Shown here piece after piece: positions 1 to 6,702 of a DNA stretch of 33,170 nt. The notes below the pieces were generated by a model. That model worked only from the letters and a program-made list of their open reading frames with translations. It was not told the DNA's origin and searched no databases. Each line of letters starts with the position of its first letter. Positions within the stretch are counted from its first letter, which is position 1. Origin of the DNA: Candidatus Woesearchaeota archaeon CG07_land_8_20_14_0_80_44_23 (GTDB lineage Archaea > Nanobdellota > Nanobdellia > Woesearchaeales > 0-14-0-80-44-23); assembly GCA_002779235.1 (NCBI GenBank), contig PEXD01000077.1, forward strand, positions 1-33,170, read 5' to 3'. The position numbers and the translations under genes were made by a program.

Positions 1-395
1 TATATTCCAGCTCTTTCAGAGTATTTGCCTTTCTGGAGAAGGGCTTTGGTATTTAAAGCTAGCCAAAAACAGCGCCTGTGCATCTTTTTAAATGCTTTGC
101 ATTTTTAGGCACAAAGACAGGGTCTTGTGCAAGGACAAGGTCCTGCACAAGAAATGCATTGCATTTCGTTGTGCCAAAAGCGCTTTGCGCTTTTAGGCAC
201 TATGCGGAAAAGTGAGTAAAAAGTGAGGATTGATAGGGTTTGGCAGGATTTTATGTATTATTCAATGGAATAACGCGCCTTGCTTTATAAGCCGTGAAGA
301 GATTGTGTAATCATAAGAATATTAAGAGATTATTAAAAGATTAGAAGGAGGAAATGAAGGGGGAATCCGACGACAAAAGAAGTATACAAAAATAT
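1..395. other. Non-coding left flank with a hairpin cluster
   Basis: I see no convincing gene here. Positions 85-200 hold the hairpin cluster described separately. Positions 200-395 are AT-rich and hold a weak TATA-like CTTTATAA near 280-287 and a GGAGG at 347-351 ahead of a 17-codon ORF (354-407), which I do not accept. A T-rich stretch on the minus strand at about 384-396 could end the ABC-2 permease transcript. Positions 1-85 may be the edge of something outside the window. Confidence 0.6.
90..200. repeat. Cluster of tandem short hairpins (contains a CAAGAAAT-type hairpin)
   Basis: Consecutive inverted repeats: AAATGC/GCATTT (90-95/99-104); GCACAAGAC-like arm 109-118 with GTCTTGTGC 122-130; 124-136 with 140-151 (one bulged A at 131); GCACAAGAAATGC 145-157 with GCATTTCGTTGTGC 161-174 (one bulged G at 168); AAAAGCGC/GCGCTTTT (176-183/187-194). 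TTTTAGGCAC is repeated directly at 103-112 and 191-200. GGCACAA (108-114) can also pair with TTGTGCC (169-175), closing the whole group. Arms are shared between neighbouring hairpins, so several exclusive folds exist. Function unknown. Confidence 0.75.
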
Positions 396-2423
396 TTATT
401 TCTTTGAATACAGCTTCTTCTTTTTCTCTGCAATCTTCTGCTTCAGCTCCTCTATTTTCCTGAGGTGCTTCTCATATGCTGATTTGAATTCCTGCTCGAG
501 CTCCTTCTTGCTCTCTGTCTTCAGGATTTTCTCTGCCAGCGCCTCTTCCCTTATGTTTGAGCGCACCCACTCTGCAAACTCCTCCTTGCTGTGCCTGGCA
601 AACTCCTCGGAATCCATCTTCTCCAGAAGTTCTATGAGTTCTGAAAGCGTGCCGGCGCTGCTTATAGGGCTCTGCTGCTTTTCAGCCAATCCTTCCAATT
701 CAAGAACAGGAATCTCTTTTGGCTTTTTCTCGACAAGCGGCTGTTCCTTCTTGATTCCCAGTTTGCGCCCGAAGTGCACTATGACAAATATCAGGGCAAT
801 CATGAGCAGACTGTATCCTAAGAGCAGGAAAAACTCATTTCCTATTGCATATAGAGGTGTTTCAAATATTATGGCGCGCCTAAGCAGGAGCTCTGAAATC
901 ACAAAGGGATTGTATTTTGCAATCTTCATGACATAGGCGGGCATGCTCTCAAGCGGCAGCACAACGCTTGAGGTGAGCAGCAGCAGGCTGGAGATTGAGA
1001 TTGCTCCCAGGGTTGCTGTCTCCTCAGAGTGGAAAAGATAGCCAATTATTATGCCGAGAAGGGTGAAGAAGGTGGCTATGAACAGCAGCAGCACAAGCAC
1101 TGTGGGCAGCATCCTTATTATCTGCGCCTTGAAGAATATTATTGAGATAAAAAGCATGATAACTATCTGTATTGACGAGAGAATCATGTTTGTCAGGTAT
1201 GCTCCTGTTATGAAGACATCTTCCCTTGTCGGGGTTATGATGTTCCTGAAGTGGGCGCTCGAGCGCTTCTCTGTTATTATTATTGTTGTGGAGAAGACCA
1301 CGCTTATGAACATGGTGAGCATCGTAATAAGTATCGGGAACATGTAGCCGAGATATGACTGTGTTGTAACCGGCTTTATCAGAGTAGAGACAGGGCTCGC
1401 TATGGCCCCTGCGCTCTGGGATGATGTGCTTTGCAGGTTGTCTGTTATTGAGTTGAATGAGCTTTGGAGAAGGGCAATCTTCTTTATGCTGCTGTCCAGG
1501 GTGGCTTTTATCGCGTCAATCTGCCCGGAGATGTTTGTCCTCGCAGAGGATGCCGCATCAAACTTCGCCTTTGTCTCGTCAAGCTTTGCCTCGACTGCGG
1601 TGATGAGAGTATCCAGGTCTGTTTCGTTTGTGGCGTTTGCCGATGAGAAGCTGGTTTCCAGCGAAGAAAGGTCTGCCAGGGCGGCATCAATCGTTGGTAT
1701 TATGCTGCTGTCATTGGTTTGACTTCTTATGTTAGAAAGAGCATCCCTGCTTGTGTTTATCGCATCAAGCCCTGCAGTATTCAGCTCGCTCATCCTTGCC
1801 CTGACATACTCTATGTTGAAGCTCTGGGTGTTCATTGAAAGGTCAAGCCCTGAGAGCTGGGATTTTATGGAAAGCATCTGCTGCCCTGCCTGCCCATTGG
1901 ATGTTGAGAGCTCTGTAAGTGTGGATTTTCTCGCATTCAGCTCAGAGATTGTGTCTTCAATCTTCTGAAGGAGGGTGCCGGCAAGGCTCATGCTTATCTC
2001 TGTGGCGCGCTCAGAAATCTTTGAGAAAAGGGTGTCCCTGACCATCCAGACAAGGTTCACCTTTGAATAGTCGACGTAGAATGTCACGTTGCTGGTGGCG
2101 TTTCCGCTCACCTGGAAACCGGGCGGAAAAATTATGCATGTATGCGAGATTCCCTGCCTGATGCTGTCTACGCACTTCTGCTCTGAGTCAAACTTCAGGG
2201 TCCTGAACTGGGACGAGGAAAGCTTTCCCAGGAAGGAGTTTATGTCATCTGTGTAAGTTGGCGAATACACACCCACATTTATTCTGTAGGCGTTGGAGTT
2301 GTTGAATGCCAGCCCCGCGAGGAAGATAAGAAGGAGGGGCCCCAGTATCACAATCATTGCAGAGCCCTTGGACTTGACAAGCAGTCTTATGTTCTTCTTT
2401 ATTATCTCAAAAATCTTGCTCAT
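396..2423 (-). CDS. ABC-2 type transporter permease with large extracytoplasmic coiled-coil domain
   Basis: 675 residues, the membrane subunit of an ABC exporter. There is one membrane segment near residues 17-36, then about 320 extracytoplasmic residues rich in Ser/Thr/Asn and heptad-like segments (roughly 150-345). Five or six membrane segments follow between about 357 and 548, with the ABC-2 feature YNPFVISELLLRRAI late in the block. This resembles the ABC2_membrane_3 / YhgE-Pip layout. A charged cytoplasmic tail of about 120 residues (from about 555) ends in a Lys/Glu coiled coil and is unusual for the family. The ATP-binding gene ends 1 nt before this start codon, so the two are translationally coupled. 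Substrate cannot be told; export of a surface compound, lipid or peptide is inference. Confidence 0.88.
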   Translation of the reverse strand: MSKIFEIIKKNIRLLVKSKGSAMIVILGPLLLIFLAGLAFNNSNAYRINVGVYSPTYTDDINSFLGKLSSSQFRTLKFDSEQKCVDSIRQGISHTCIIFPPGFQVSGNATSNVTFYVDYSKVNLVWMVRDTLFSKISERATEISMSLAGTLLQKIEDTISELNARKSTLTELSTSNGQAGQQMLSIKSQLSGLDLSMNTQSFNIEYVRARMSELNTAGLDAINTSRDALSNIRSQTNDSSIIPTIDAALADLSSLETSFSSANATNETDLDTLITAVEAKLDETKAKFDAASSARTNISGQIDAIKATLDSSIKKIALLQSSFNSITDNLQSTSSQSAGAIASPVSTLIKPVTTQSYLGYMFPILITMLTMFISVVFSTTIIITEKRSSAHFRNIITPTREDVFITGAYLTNMILSSIQIVIMLFISIIFFKAQIIRMLPTVLVLLLFIATFFTLLGIIIGYLFHSEETATLGAISISSLLLLTSSVVLPLESMPAYVMKIAKYNPFVISELLLRRAIIFETPLYAIGNEFFLLLGYSLLMIALIFVIVHFGRKLGIKKEQPLVEKKPKEIPVLELEGLAEKQQSPISSAGTLSELIELLEKMDSEEFARHSKEEFAEWVRSNIREEALAEKILKTESKKELEQEFKSAYEKHLRKIEELKQKIAEKKKKLYSKK

Positions 2424-2424
2424 T

Positions 2425-3426
2425 TTATCTCTTCCTTACAACTTTCTTGAAAACCTCATTGAGCGAGGGCCTTGCCACATTGACGTTGACGATGCTGTCC
2501 TGGGAGTCCTTGACTGCCTGCAGCAGGTGGTGCAGAACCGCCTCTGCTTCAGGAGTGTAGATTACAAGCTTCTGCCCCCTGTCAACAACATGGCTTATCT
2601 CAATCATCCTGACTTTTTTCAGCTTCTCAACAATCAGCTCGTAATTGCCGTTGGCTGTCTGCAGGTGTATCTCCTTGTTGCTGCTGAGGCTTTTGCTCAG
2701 CTGCTCTATAGTGCCTATTTCCGCAATAATGCCATCGTTAAGTATCGCTATCCTGTCGCAGAGATACTCAAGCTCTGAAAGGAAGTGGGATGCGATGATT
2801 ACTGTCTTGCCCTCTTTGTTTATTCTCTTGAACAGCCTTATCAGGTCTGCCCTTGTTATCGGGTCCAGATCTGCAGTTGGCTCATCAAGTATGAGTATTG
2901 ACGGGTTGTGGATTAGGGCGCAGGCTATGTCCAGCTTCTTCTGCATCCCTCCAGAGAGAAATTTTCCCTCAAGGTTTTCAAACCCTGAAAGTCCCACAAG
3001 CCTGAGGGCACGCTTTATGTTCTCTGCTGCCAGCTCAGGAGGAAGGTCGTATAATGCAGCAAAATATTCAAGGTTCTGGATTACAGTGAGCTCGTGGTAG
3101 AAGGAGCCCCTCTGGGCTGCGAAGCCGACAAGGTTCCTTATGGCAAACGGGTTCTTGAACACTGACTGGAACTTTTCGCCCTCGAGCACCCTGTTTGACT
3201 TGAAAAGCACATCCCCTGCATTAGGGTTCAGGGCGCCTATAATGGTTGTCAGGAGGGTGGTCTTGCCTGAGCCGCTCATCCCTATTATCCCAAACAGCTC
3301 CTTTTCTTTTACCTCAAAGTCGATTTTCTTAAGGATGCAGTGCTTGCCGAAGCTTACAGAAATGCCCTTGACTCTGAGAACATCATCCCTTGAATGCTTC
3401 TGCTTTTCTGCCGCCTGCTTGTCCAT
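2425..3426 (-). CDS. ABC transporter ATP-binding protein
   Basis: 333 residues, the ATPase that powers the permease encoded immediately downstream. Walker A GMSGSGKTT is at 49-57, the Q-loop Gln near 105, the signature LSGGM at 157-161, Walker B ILILDEPT at 177-184 and the switch His at about 214 (IASHF). The C-terminal 80 residues end in PSLNEVFKKVVRK, as in the DUF4162-type tail of ABC-2 exporters. The first 15 residues are a charged extension. On the minus strand AGAGGAG lies 6 nt before the ATG, and a TTTAAA at 3477-3482 could be the TATA box. The gene is divergent from the membrane-anchored regulator at 3562, which suggests local control. Confidence 0.95.
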   Translation of the reverse strand: MDKQAAEKQKHSRDDVLRVKGISVSFGKHCILKKIDFEVKEKELFGIIGMSGSGKTTLLTTIIGALNPNAGDVLFKSNRVLEGEKFQSVFKNPFAIRNLVGFAAQRGSFYHELTVIQNLEYFAALYDLPPELAAENIKRALRLVGLSGFENLEGKFLSGGMQKKLDIACALIHNPSILILDEPTADLDPITRADLIRLFKRINKEGKTVIIASHFLSELEYLCDRIAILNDGIIAEIGTIEQLSKSLSSNKEIHLQTANGNYELIVEKLKKVRMIEISHVVDRGQKLVIYTPEAEAVLHHLLQAVKDSQDSIVNVNVARPSLNEVFKKVVRKR

Positions 3427-3476
3427 TAGCTTCTCCTCTAAACGAGTTCATGTAAAATAAAAGGTTATGCAACTAC

Positions 3477-3532
3477 TTTAAAGAGATAAAAAAGGTTTCA
3501 ATTTCAATTGAAGGCTTGGACAGGTTTAAATA
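3477..3532. promoter_or_regulatory. Divergent promoter region with palindrome TTCAATTGAA
   Basis: TTTAAATA (3525-3532) is centred about 33 nt before the ATG at 3562, fitting a nearly leaderless transcript of the regulator. TTTAAA (3477-3482) suits the minus-strand ABC transcript. Between them, 3496-3513 holds TTTCAATTTCAATTGAAG with the perfect 10-bp palindrome at 3503-3512, a plausible operator for the divergently encoded regulator. Confidence 0.5.
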
Positions 3533-3561
3533 ATACTTCTGGTTTCTGTTTCTTGATTGAT

Positions 3562-4149
3562 ATGGCTGAAAAAAAGTCATTCATACTGCTCTCGCTTGAC
3601 GAGAAGAGGATAAAGAAGATTGCAGAGGCGCTCTCCAGCGAGACAGCCCACAAGATACTTGACTTCCTGGCTGAAAAGGGCTCTGCCACAGAAACAGAAA
3701 TCTCAAAGTTGCTTATGCTTCCAATCTCAACTGTCCACTACAACCTCAGGAACCTGATGGAGAGCACACTGGTTTCTGCCAAAGAGTTCCACTACAGCGA
3801 GAAGGGAAAAGAGGTGAACCACTATTCCCTTGCAAACAGGTACATAATTATTGCGCCGAAGGGTGAGGAAAAGACAAGGGAAGAGATAAAGTCTGCGCTG
3901 TTCGCCACTGCTATTGTCGGACTGGGAGCAGTTGCGCTCTGGCTCTTCTCAAAGGCAGGGCGCTCATTCTCAAAAGCATCTTCCTTCAGCGTGCAGTCGG
4001 CAAAATCTGCAGAGATGCTGATGGAGAGCACGGCCTCAGCCGCGCCTGTCCAAGCAGCACCTCAGACCTGGCCCTGGTTCCTCGCAGGCGGAGTTGTGGC
4101 AGTCCTGGCATTTGTGGCAGTAAGCGCAATAATCAGAAGAAGACGTTGA
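3562..4149 (+). CDS. Winged-helix transcriptional regulator with two C-terminal membrane segments
   Basis: 195 residues from the ATG at 3562; I rejected an in-frame start at 3508 because the TATA box lies inside that extension. Residues 20-90 form an ArsR/HTH_20-like winged helix (HKILDFLAEKG, then TETEISKLLMLPISTVHYNL as the helix-turn-helix, then a wing). Residues about 110-132 and 168-190 are hydrophobic membrane segments separated by a Ser/Ala-rich linker, and the protein ends in IIRRRR. The DNA-binding part should face the cytoplasm, giving a membrane-tethered one-component regulator. It is divergent from the ABC exporter, its probable target (inference). A T6 run follows the stop. Confidence 0.85.
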   Translation: MAEKKSFILLSLDEKRIKKIAEALSSETAHKILDFLAEKGSATETEISKLLMLPISTVHYNLRNLMESTLVSAKEFHYSEKGKEVNHYSLANRYIIIAPKGEEKTREEIKSALFATAIVGLGAVALWLFSKAGRSFSKASSFSVQSAKSAEMLMESTASAAPVQAAPQTWPWFLAGGVVAVLAFVAVSAIIRRRR

Positions 4150-4190
4150 TTTTTTGCTCATCCTTATTCTTATTTATTCTTGTCTTACTG
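4150..4190 (+). terminator. T-rich terminator after the winged-helix gene
   Basis: T6 begins directly after the stop codon (4150-4155), followed by further pyrimidine/T-rich sequence to about 4185. Archaeal transcription commonly ends in such tracts without a stem. Confidence 0.5.
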
Positions 4191-4299
4191 AAAAGCCGCC
4201 TACTTCGCACCCCGAAGGGGCCAACCCCCGCGAAGTCAGCCGTCTGCAAGACCTTCACCTGGTTTGGTCTTGCACTTGCAGACGGCTACGGTGGCTTTT
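4191..4299. repeat. Large three-armed inverted repeat upstream of MBF1
   Basis: The outer stem AAAAGCCGCC (4191-4200) pairs with GGTGGCTTTT (4290-4299). Arm 1 is ACTTCGC (4202-4208)/GCGAAGT (4230-4236), enclosing CCCC (4210-4213)/GGGG (4217-4220). Arm 2 is AGCCGTCTGC (4238-4247)/GCAGACGGCT (4278-4287), enclosing AAGACC/GGTCTT (4248-4253/4266-4271). The result is a three-way junction of 109 nt, GC-rich against its surroundings. It lies just before the MBF1 TATA box, so it is probably not in the MBF1 mRNA. It may be a mobile palindromic element, a terminator for the upstream gene or a small RNA. Confidence 0.75.
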
Positions 4300-4304
4300 C
4301 CCAG

Positions 4305-4350
4305 CATAAATATTAAATAGGCGTTCCAATAAACCTTCTGCTGGTGGTGG
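4305..4350 (+). promoter_or_regulatory. MBF1 promoter and ribosome binding site
   Basis: ATAAATATTA (4306-4315) is the TATA candidate, predicting a start of transcription near 4337. GGTGGTGG (4343-4350) then sits in the short leader immediately before the ATG at 4353 and resembles the GGTG part of the archaeal Shine-Dalgarno sequence. This favours ATG 4353 over the in-frame GTGs at 4344 and 4347. Confidence 0.5.
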
Positions 4351-4352
4351 AC

Positions 4353-4826
4353 ATGATTTGCGACCTGTGCGGAAAGGAGAGCGAGGACTCCTACAAGGCA
4401 ATAATAGAAGGCACTGAGATGAATGTGTGCGCTGACTGCGCAAGGTTTGGAAAGGTTGTAGGCAGGAAGGCGGCTCCAAGGAAGGAGGAAAAGAGGGGCG
4501 TTGTCCAAAGGCACATTGAGAAAGGGCCTGAGCTTGTGGAATCAGTAATCCCGGAATTTTACAAGAAGATAAGGCAGAAGAGAGAGCAGATGGGGCTCAA
4601 GCAGGAGGATTTCTCAAAGATGCTCTCAATAAAGGAGTCAATGCTCCACAAAATGGAAATCGGCGAGTTCATTCCAGCAATAGCACTTGCAAAGAAAATA
4701 GAGCACGTTCTCAAGATAAAGATTGTTGAGCAGGCTGAGGAAAAGCCCGAGCACGCAATGGCTCAGAGGAAAGCAGAGGGGCCGATGACAATAGGGGACA
4801 TGATAAAAATAAAGGAGAAAAAATAA
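4353..4826 (+). CDS. mbf1: Archaeal multiprotein bridging factor 1 (MBF1) homologue
   Basis: 157 residues. The N-terminal zinc ribbon has C3-x2-C6 and C26-x2-C29. A basic linker follows, then a Cro/C1-type helix-turn-helix at about 71-126 (KIRQKREQMGLKQEDFSKML, then IKESMLHKMEIG). The C-terminal tail is Lys/Glu-rich. Archaeal MBF1 is a conserved HTH protein linked to translation and transcription; the eukaryotic protein bridges TBP and activators. It heads the 4.3-11.5 kb run. GGAG (4814-4817) within its end serves the next gene, which begins immediately after the stop. Confidence 0.95.
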   Translation: MICDLCGKESEDSYKAIIEGTEMNVCADCARFGKVVGRKAAPRKEEKRGVVQRHIEKGPELVESVIPEFYKKIRQKREQMGLKQEDFSKMLSIKESMLHKMEIGEFIPAIALAKKIEHVLKIKIVEQAEEKPEHAMAQRKAEGPMTIGDMIKIKEKK

Positions 4827-5159
4827 ATGGAAGAAATTGATTTTTCATACTGGAAAAAATTGGAGATTGTTTCAGGAAAAATTATTTCATGTGAACATGT
4901 CCCAAAGACAGAAAAACTCTATAAATTAAAAGTTGATATCGGTAAAAAAACAATTCAGCTAATAACAAGCCTTGTGCCGTATTACTCAATTGAAGAAATT
5001 ACGGGAAAAAACATAATTGTCTTAAAAAATTTGAAGAAAGCAAAATTTGGCGGGGAAATTTCAGAAGGGATGCTTCTTTGCGCAGAAAGCGAAGATGGGA
5101 AAACCTGCGTGCTTCTCTCTCCTGAAAAAGAAGTTCCGCCTGGCACAAGGGTAACGTGA
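4827..5159 (+). CDS. Stand-alone tRNA-binding (EMAPII/Trbp111-type) domain; MetRS beta-like
   Basis: 110 residues, a single OB-fold tRNA-binding domain. The family core is visible: VSGKIISCEHVPKTEKLYKLKVDIG, then GKNIIVLKNLKKAKFGGEISEGMLL and the ending PGTRVT. This matches the C-terminal domain of bacterial MetRS and the separate MetRS beta subunits of some archaea, where it raises tRNA affinity. No catalytic MetRS is in the window. ATG follows the MBF1 stop directly, with GGAG 9 nt upstream. Base composition is clearly more AT-rich than both neighbours (AAA, ATT, TTA codons dominate), hinting at a different origin or different expression selection. A CsaA-like chaperone is the main alternative. 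Confidence 0.88.
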   Translation: MEEIDFSYWKKLEIVSGKIISCEHVPKTEKLYKLKVDIGKKTIQLITSLVPYYSIEEITGKNIIVLKNLKKAKFGGEISEGMLLCAESEDGKTCVLLSPEKEVPPGTRVT

Positions 5160-5163
5160 CGAA

Positions 5164-6699
5164 ATGAAAAAAAGGGAAGTTCCAAAGCCCAAGAGGGAGA
5201 AAGAGTTCTGGCTCATACTGATATTTATAGCAGCGCTGGCGTTCAGGCTTTTTTTTGCCCTCAGGACCAGCGGATTCACAGGGGACGATTCCTACTTCAA
5301 CCTCAGGCAGATAGAAAGCATAAAAAAATCAGGAATGCCTATACTCCATGACAATCTGAGCTATTCCGGAAGAACCTTCGCATTCCTTCCGGGCATGCAT
5401 TACCTGCTGGCGGGGATAAGCTTTATTTTTTCGCGGTTTATATCAAATGAAATCCTTTTCAAGATAGTCCTGAATTTCTTTGCTGCAACAGCAGCAATAA
5501 TTGCATACATGATAATCTTTGAGCTTTCGCACAACAGGAATGCCGGGCTTGTTGCCGCATTTGCAACTGCTTTTTCCCCCATATTCCTTAACAGCACAAT
5601 AAACTCGATAAGCACTTTCTCAATAAGCATACCGCTGAATCTCCTGCTGGTTTACTTCTTCATAAAAAGCGAGTATGACATGAGGGCTGTCACAAGGTTC
5701 ATGGCAGTCCTGATTCTTGCCTCCTTCACCGACTCGCTTGTGATGATACTCCTTATAGGAATAATATTTTACATTCTTATGATAAGCACAGAGGATATGC
5801 CTGAAAGCCCATCGCGGCTTGAGTTGGTGATATTCTCAATAATTTTTGTCTTCTGGGTAAATTTCATAGTGTTCAAGTCCGCCTTCCTCGCCCACGGGGT
5901 TGGGATGATATGGAGGAACATACCCTCTGCCATAAGCTCACAGTATTTCTTTAGGATAAACATTATAAACATAATCTACAGAATCAATGTAATACCCTTC
6001 ATTGCAGGGATTTATGTCCTCTATAATTATACAATCAGGGAGAAGAAAAAGAACATATACATATTTGCAGGAATAATTTTTGTGCTGCTCATGATGCTCT
6101 GGCTGAAGCTTGTGGAGTTTTGGATAGGGCTGATGCTTATAAGCATATTCTTCGCCCTCCTGCTGGGCTACTTTTACCATTCGCTGTCCTCTTACCTGGC
6201 AAAAACAAAAATAGCAGGAAAGCTGGAGGGGATAGCTGCAGTTTTCATCTCGCTTCTCATTGTTTCTACTGTGGCAAGCGCCTGGCAGTACGCTAATAGT
6301 GCATCAGCCGATTCGCTATCCCAAAATCAGGAGGAAGCGCTGAATTTCTTAGCTGAAGTTCAGTCAGAGGAGGCAGTAATTTCAGCGCCGGAGTCAGGAA
6401 TGCTCATAGAATATTTCTCAAAGAAGAAGACTGTCATGGACTCTGAGTTTCTGATGATACCAAACATAAATGAGAGGTACGCTGATATCAAAACCCTGTA
6501 CCAAACACCCTATGAGACAAAGGCACTGGAGATAATGGACAAGTATGATGCTGACATAATATACCTTTCAGACACTGAGAGAGAGGAATTCAGCATAATC
6601 TCCCTCAAGTTTGTCGGGGATGAAAAATGCTTTGAGCTGCTTTACAATAACTCAGTAATGATATACAGGAAGCTTTGCAGGCTTGGAACTGCCGGATAA
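5164..6699 (+). CDS. STT3-like GT-C fold membrane glycosyltransferase (paralogue 1)
   Basis: 511 residues with about 11-12 membrane segments. After the first segment comes TGDDSYFNLRQI (Asp41, Asp42), resembling the first-loop acidic motif of STT3/AglB (DxxYxxR). LSYSGRTFAFLPGMHYLL follows. A soluble C-terminal domain starts near residue 390 (sequences such as APESGMLIEYFSKKK and YDADIIYLSDTE). No WWDYG motif is present, so it is not a standard oligosaccharyltransferase. It probably uses a lipid-linked sugar on the outer face of the membrane (inference). It begins 4 nt after the previous stop and is followed 3 nt later by a paralogue, indicating one transcript. Confidence 0.75.
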   Translation: MKKREVPKPKREKEFWLILIFIAALAFRLFFALRTSGFTGDDSYFNLRQIESIKKSGMPILHDNLSYSGRTFAFLPGMHYLLAGISFIFSRFISNEILFKIVLNFFAATAAIIAYMIIFELSHNRNAGLVAAFATAFSPIFLNSTINSISTFSISIPLNLLLVYFFIKSEYDMRAVTRFMAVLILASFTDSLVMILLIGIIFYILMISTEDMPESPSRLELVIFSIIFVFWVNFIVFKSAFLAHGVGMIWRNIPSAISSQYFFRINIINIIYRINVIPFIAGIYVLYNYTIREKKKNIYIFAGIIFVLLMMLWLKLVEFWIGLMLISIFFALLLGYFYHSLSSYLAKTKIAGKLEGIAAVFISLLIVSTVASAWQYANSASADSLSQNQEEALNFLAEVQSEEAVISAPESGMLIEYFSKKKTVMDSEFLMIPNINERYADIKTLYQTPYETKALEIMDKYDADIIYLSDTEREEFSIISLKFVGDEKCFELLYNNSVMIYRKLCRLGTAG

Positions 6700-6702
6700 A
6701 AA

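Noticed and set aside
354..407. 17-codon ORF preceded by GGAGG
   Set aside because: The spacing is only 2 nt, the product is not recognisable, and it runs into the 3' end of the opposing permease gene.
3508..3561. N-terminal extension of the winged-helix regulator
   Set aside because: It contains the TATA box of the gene; the family-like sequence begins at the ATG at 3562.
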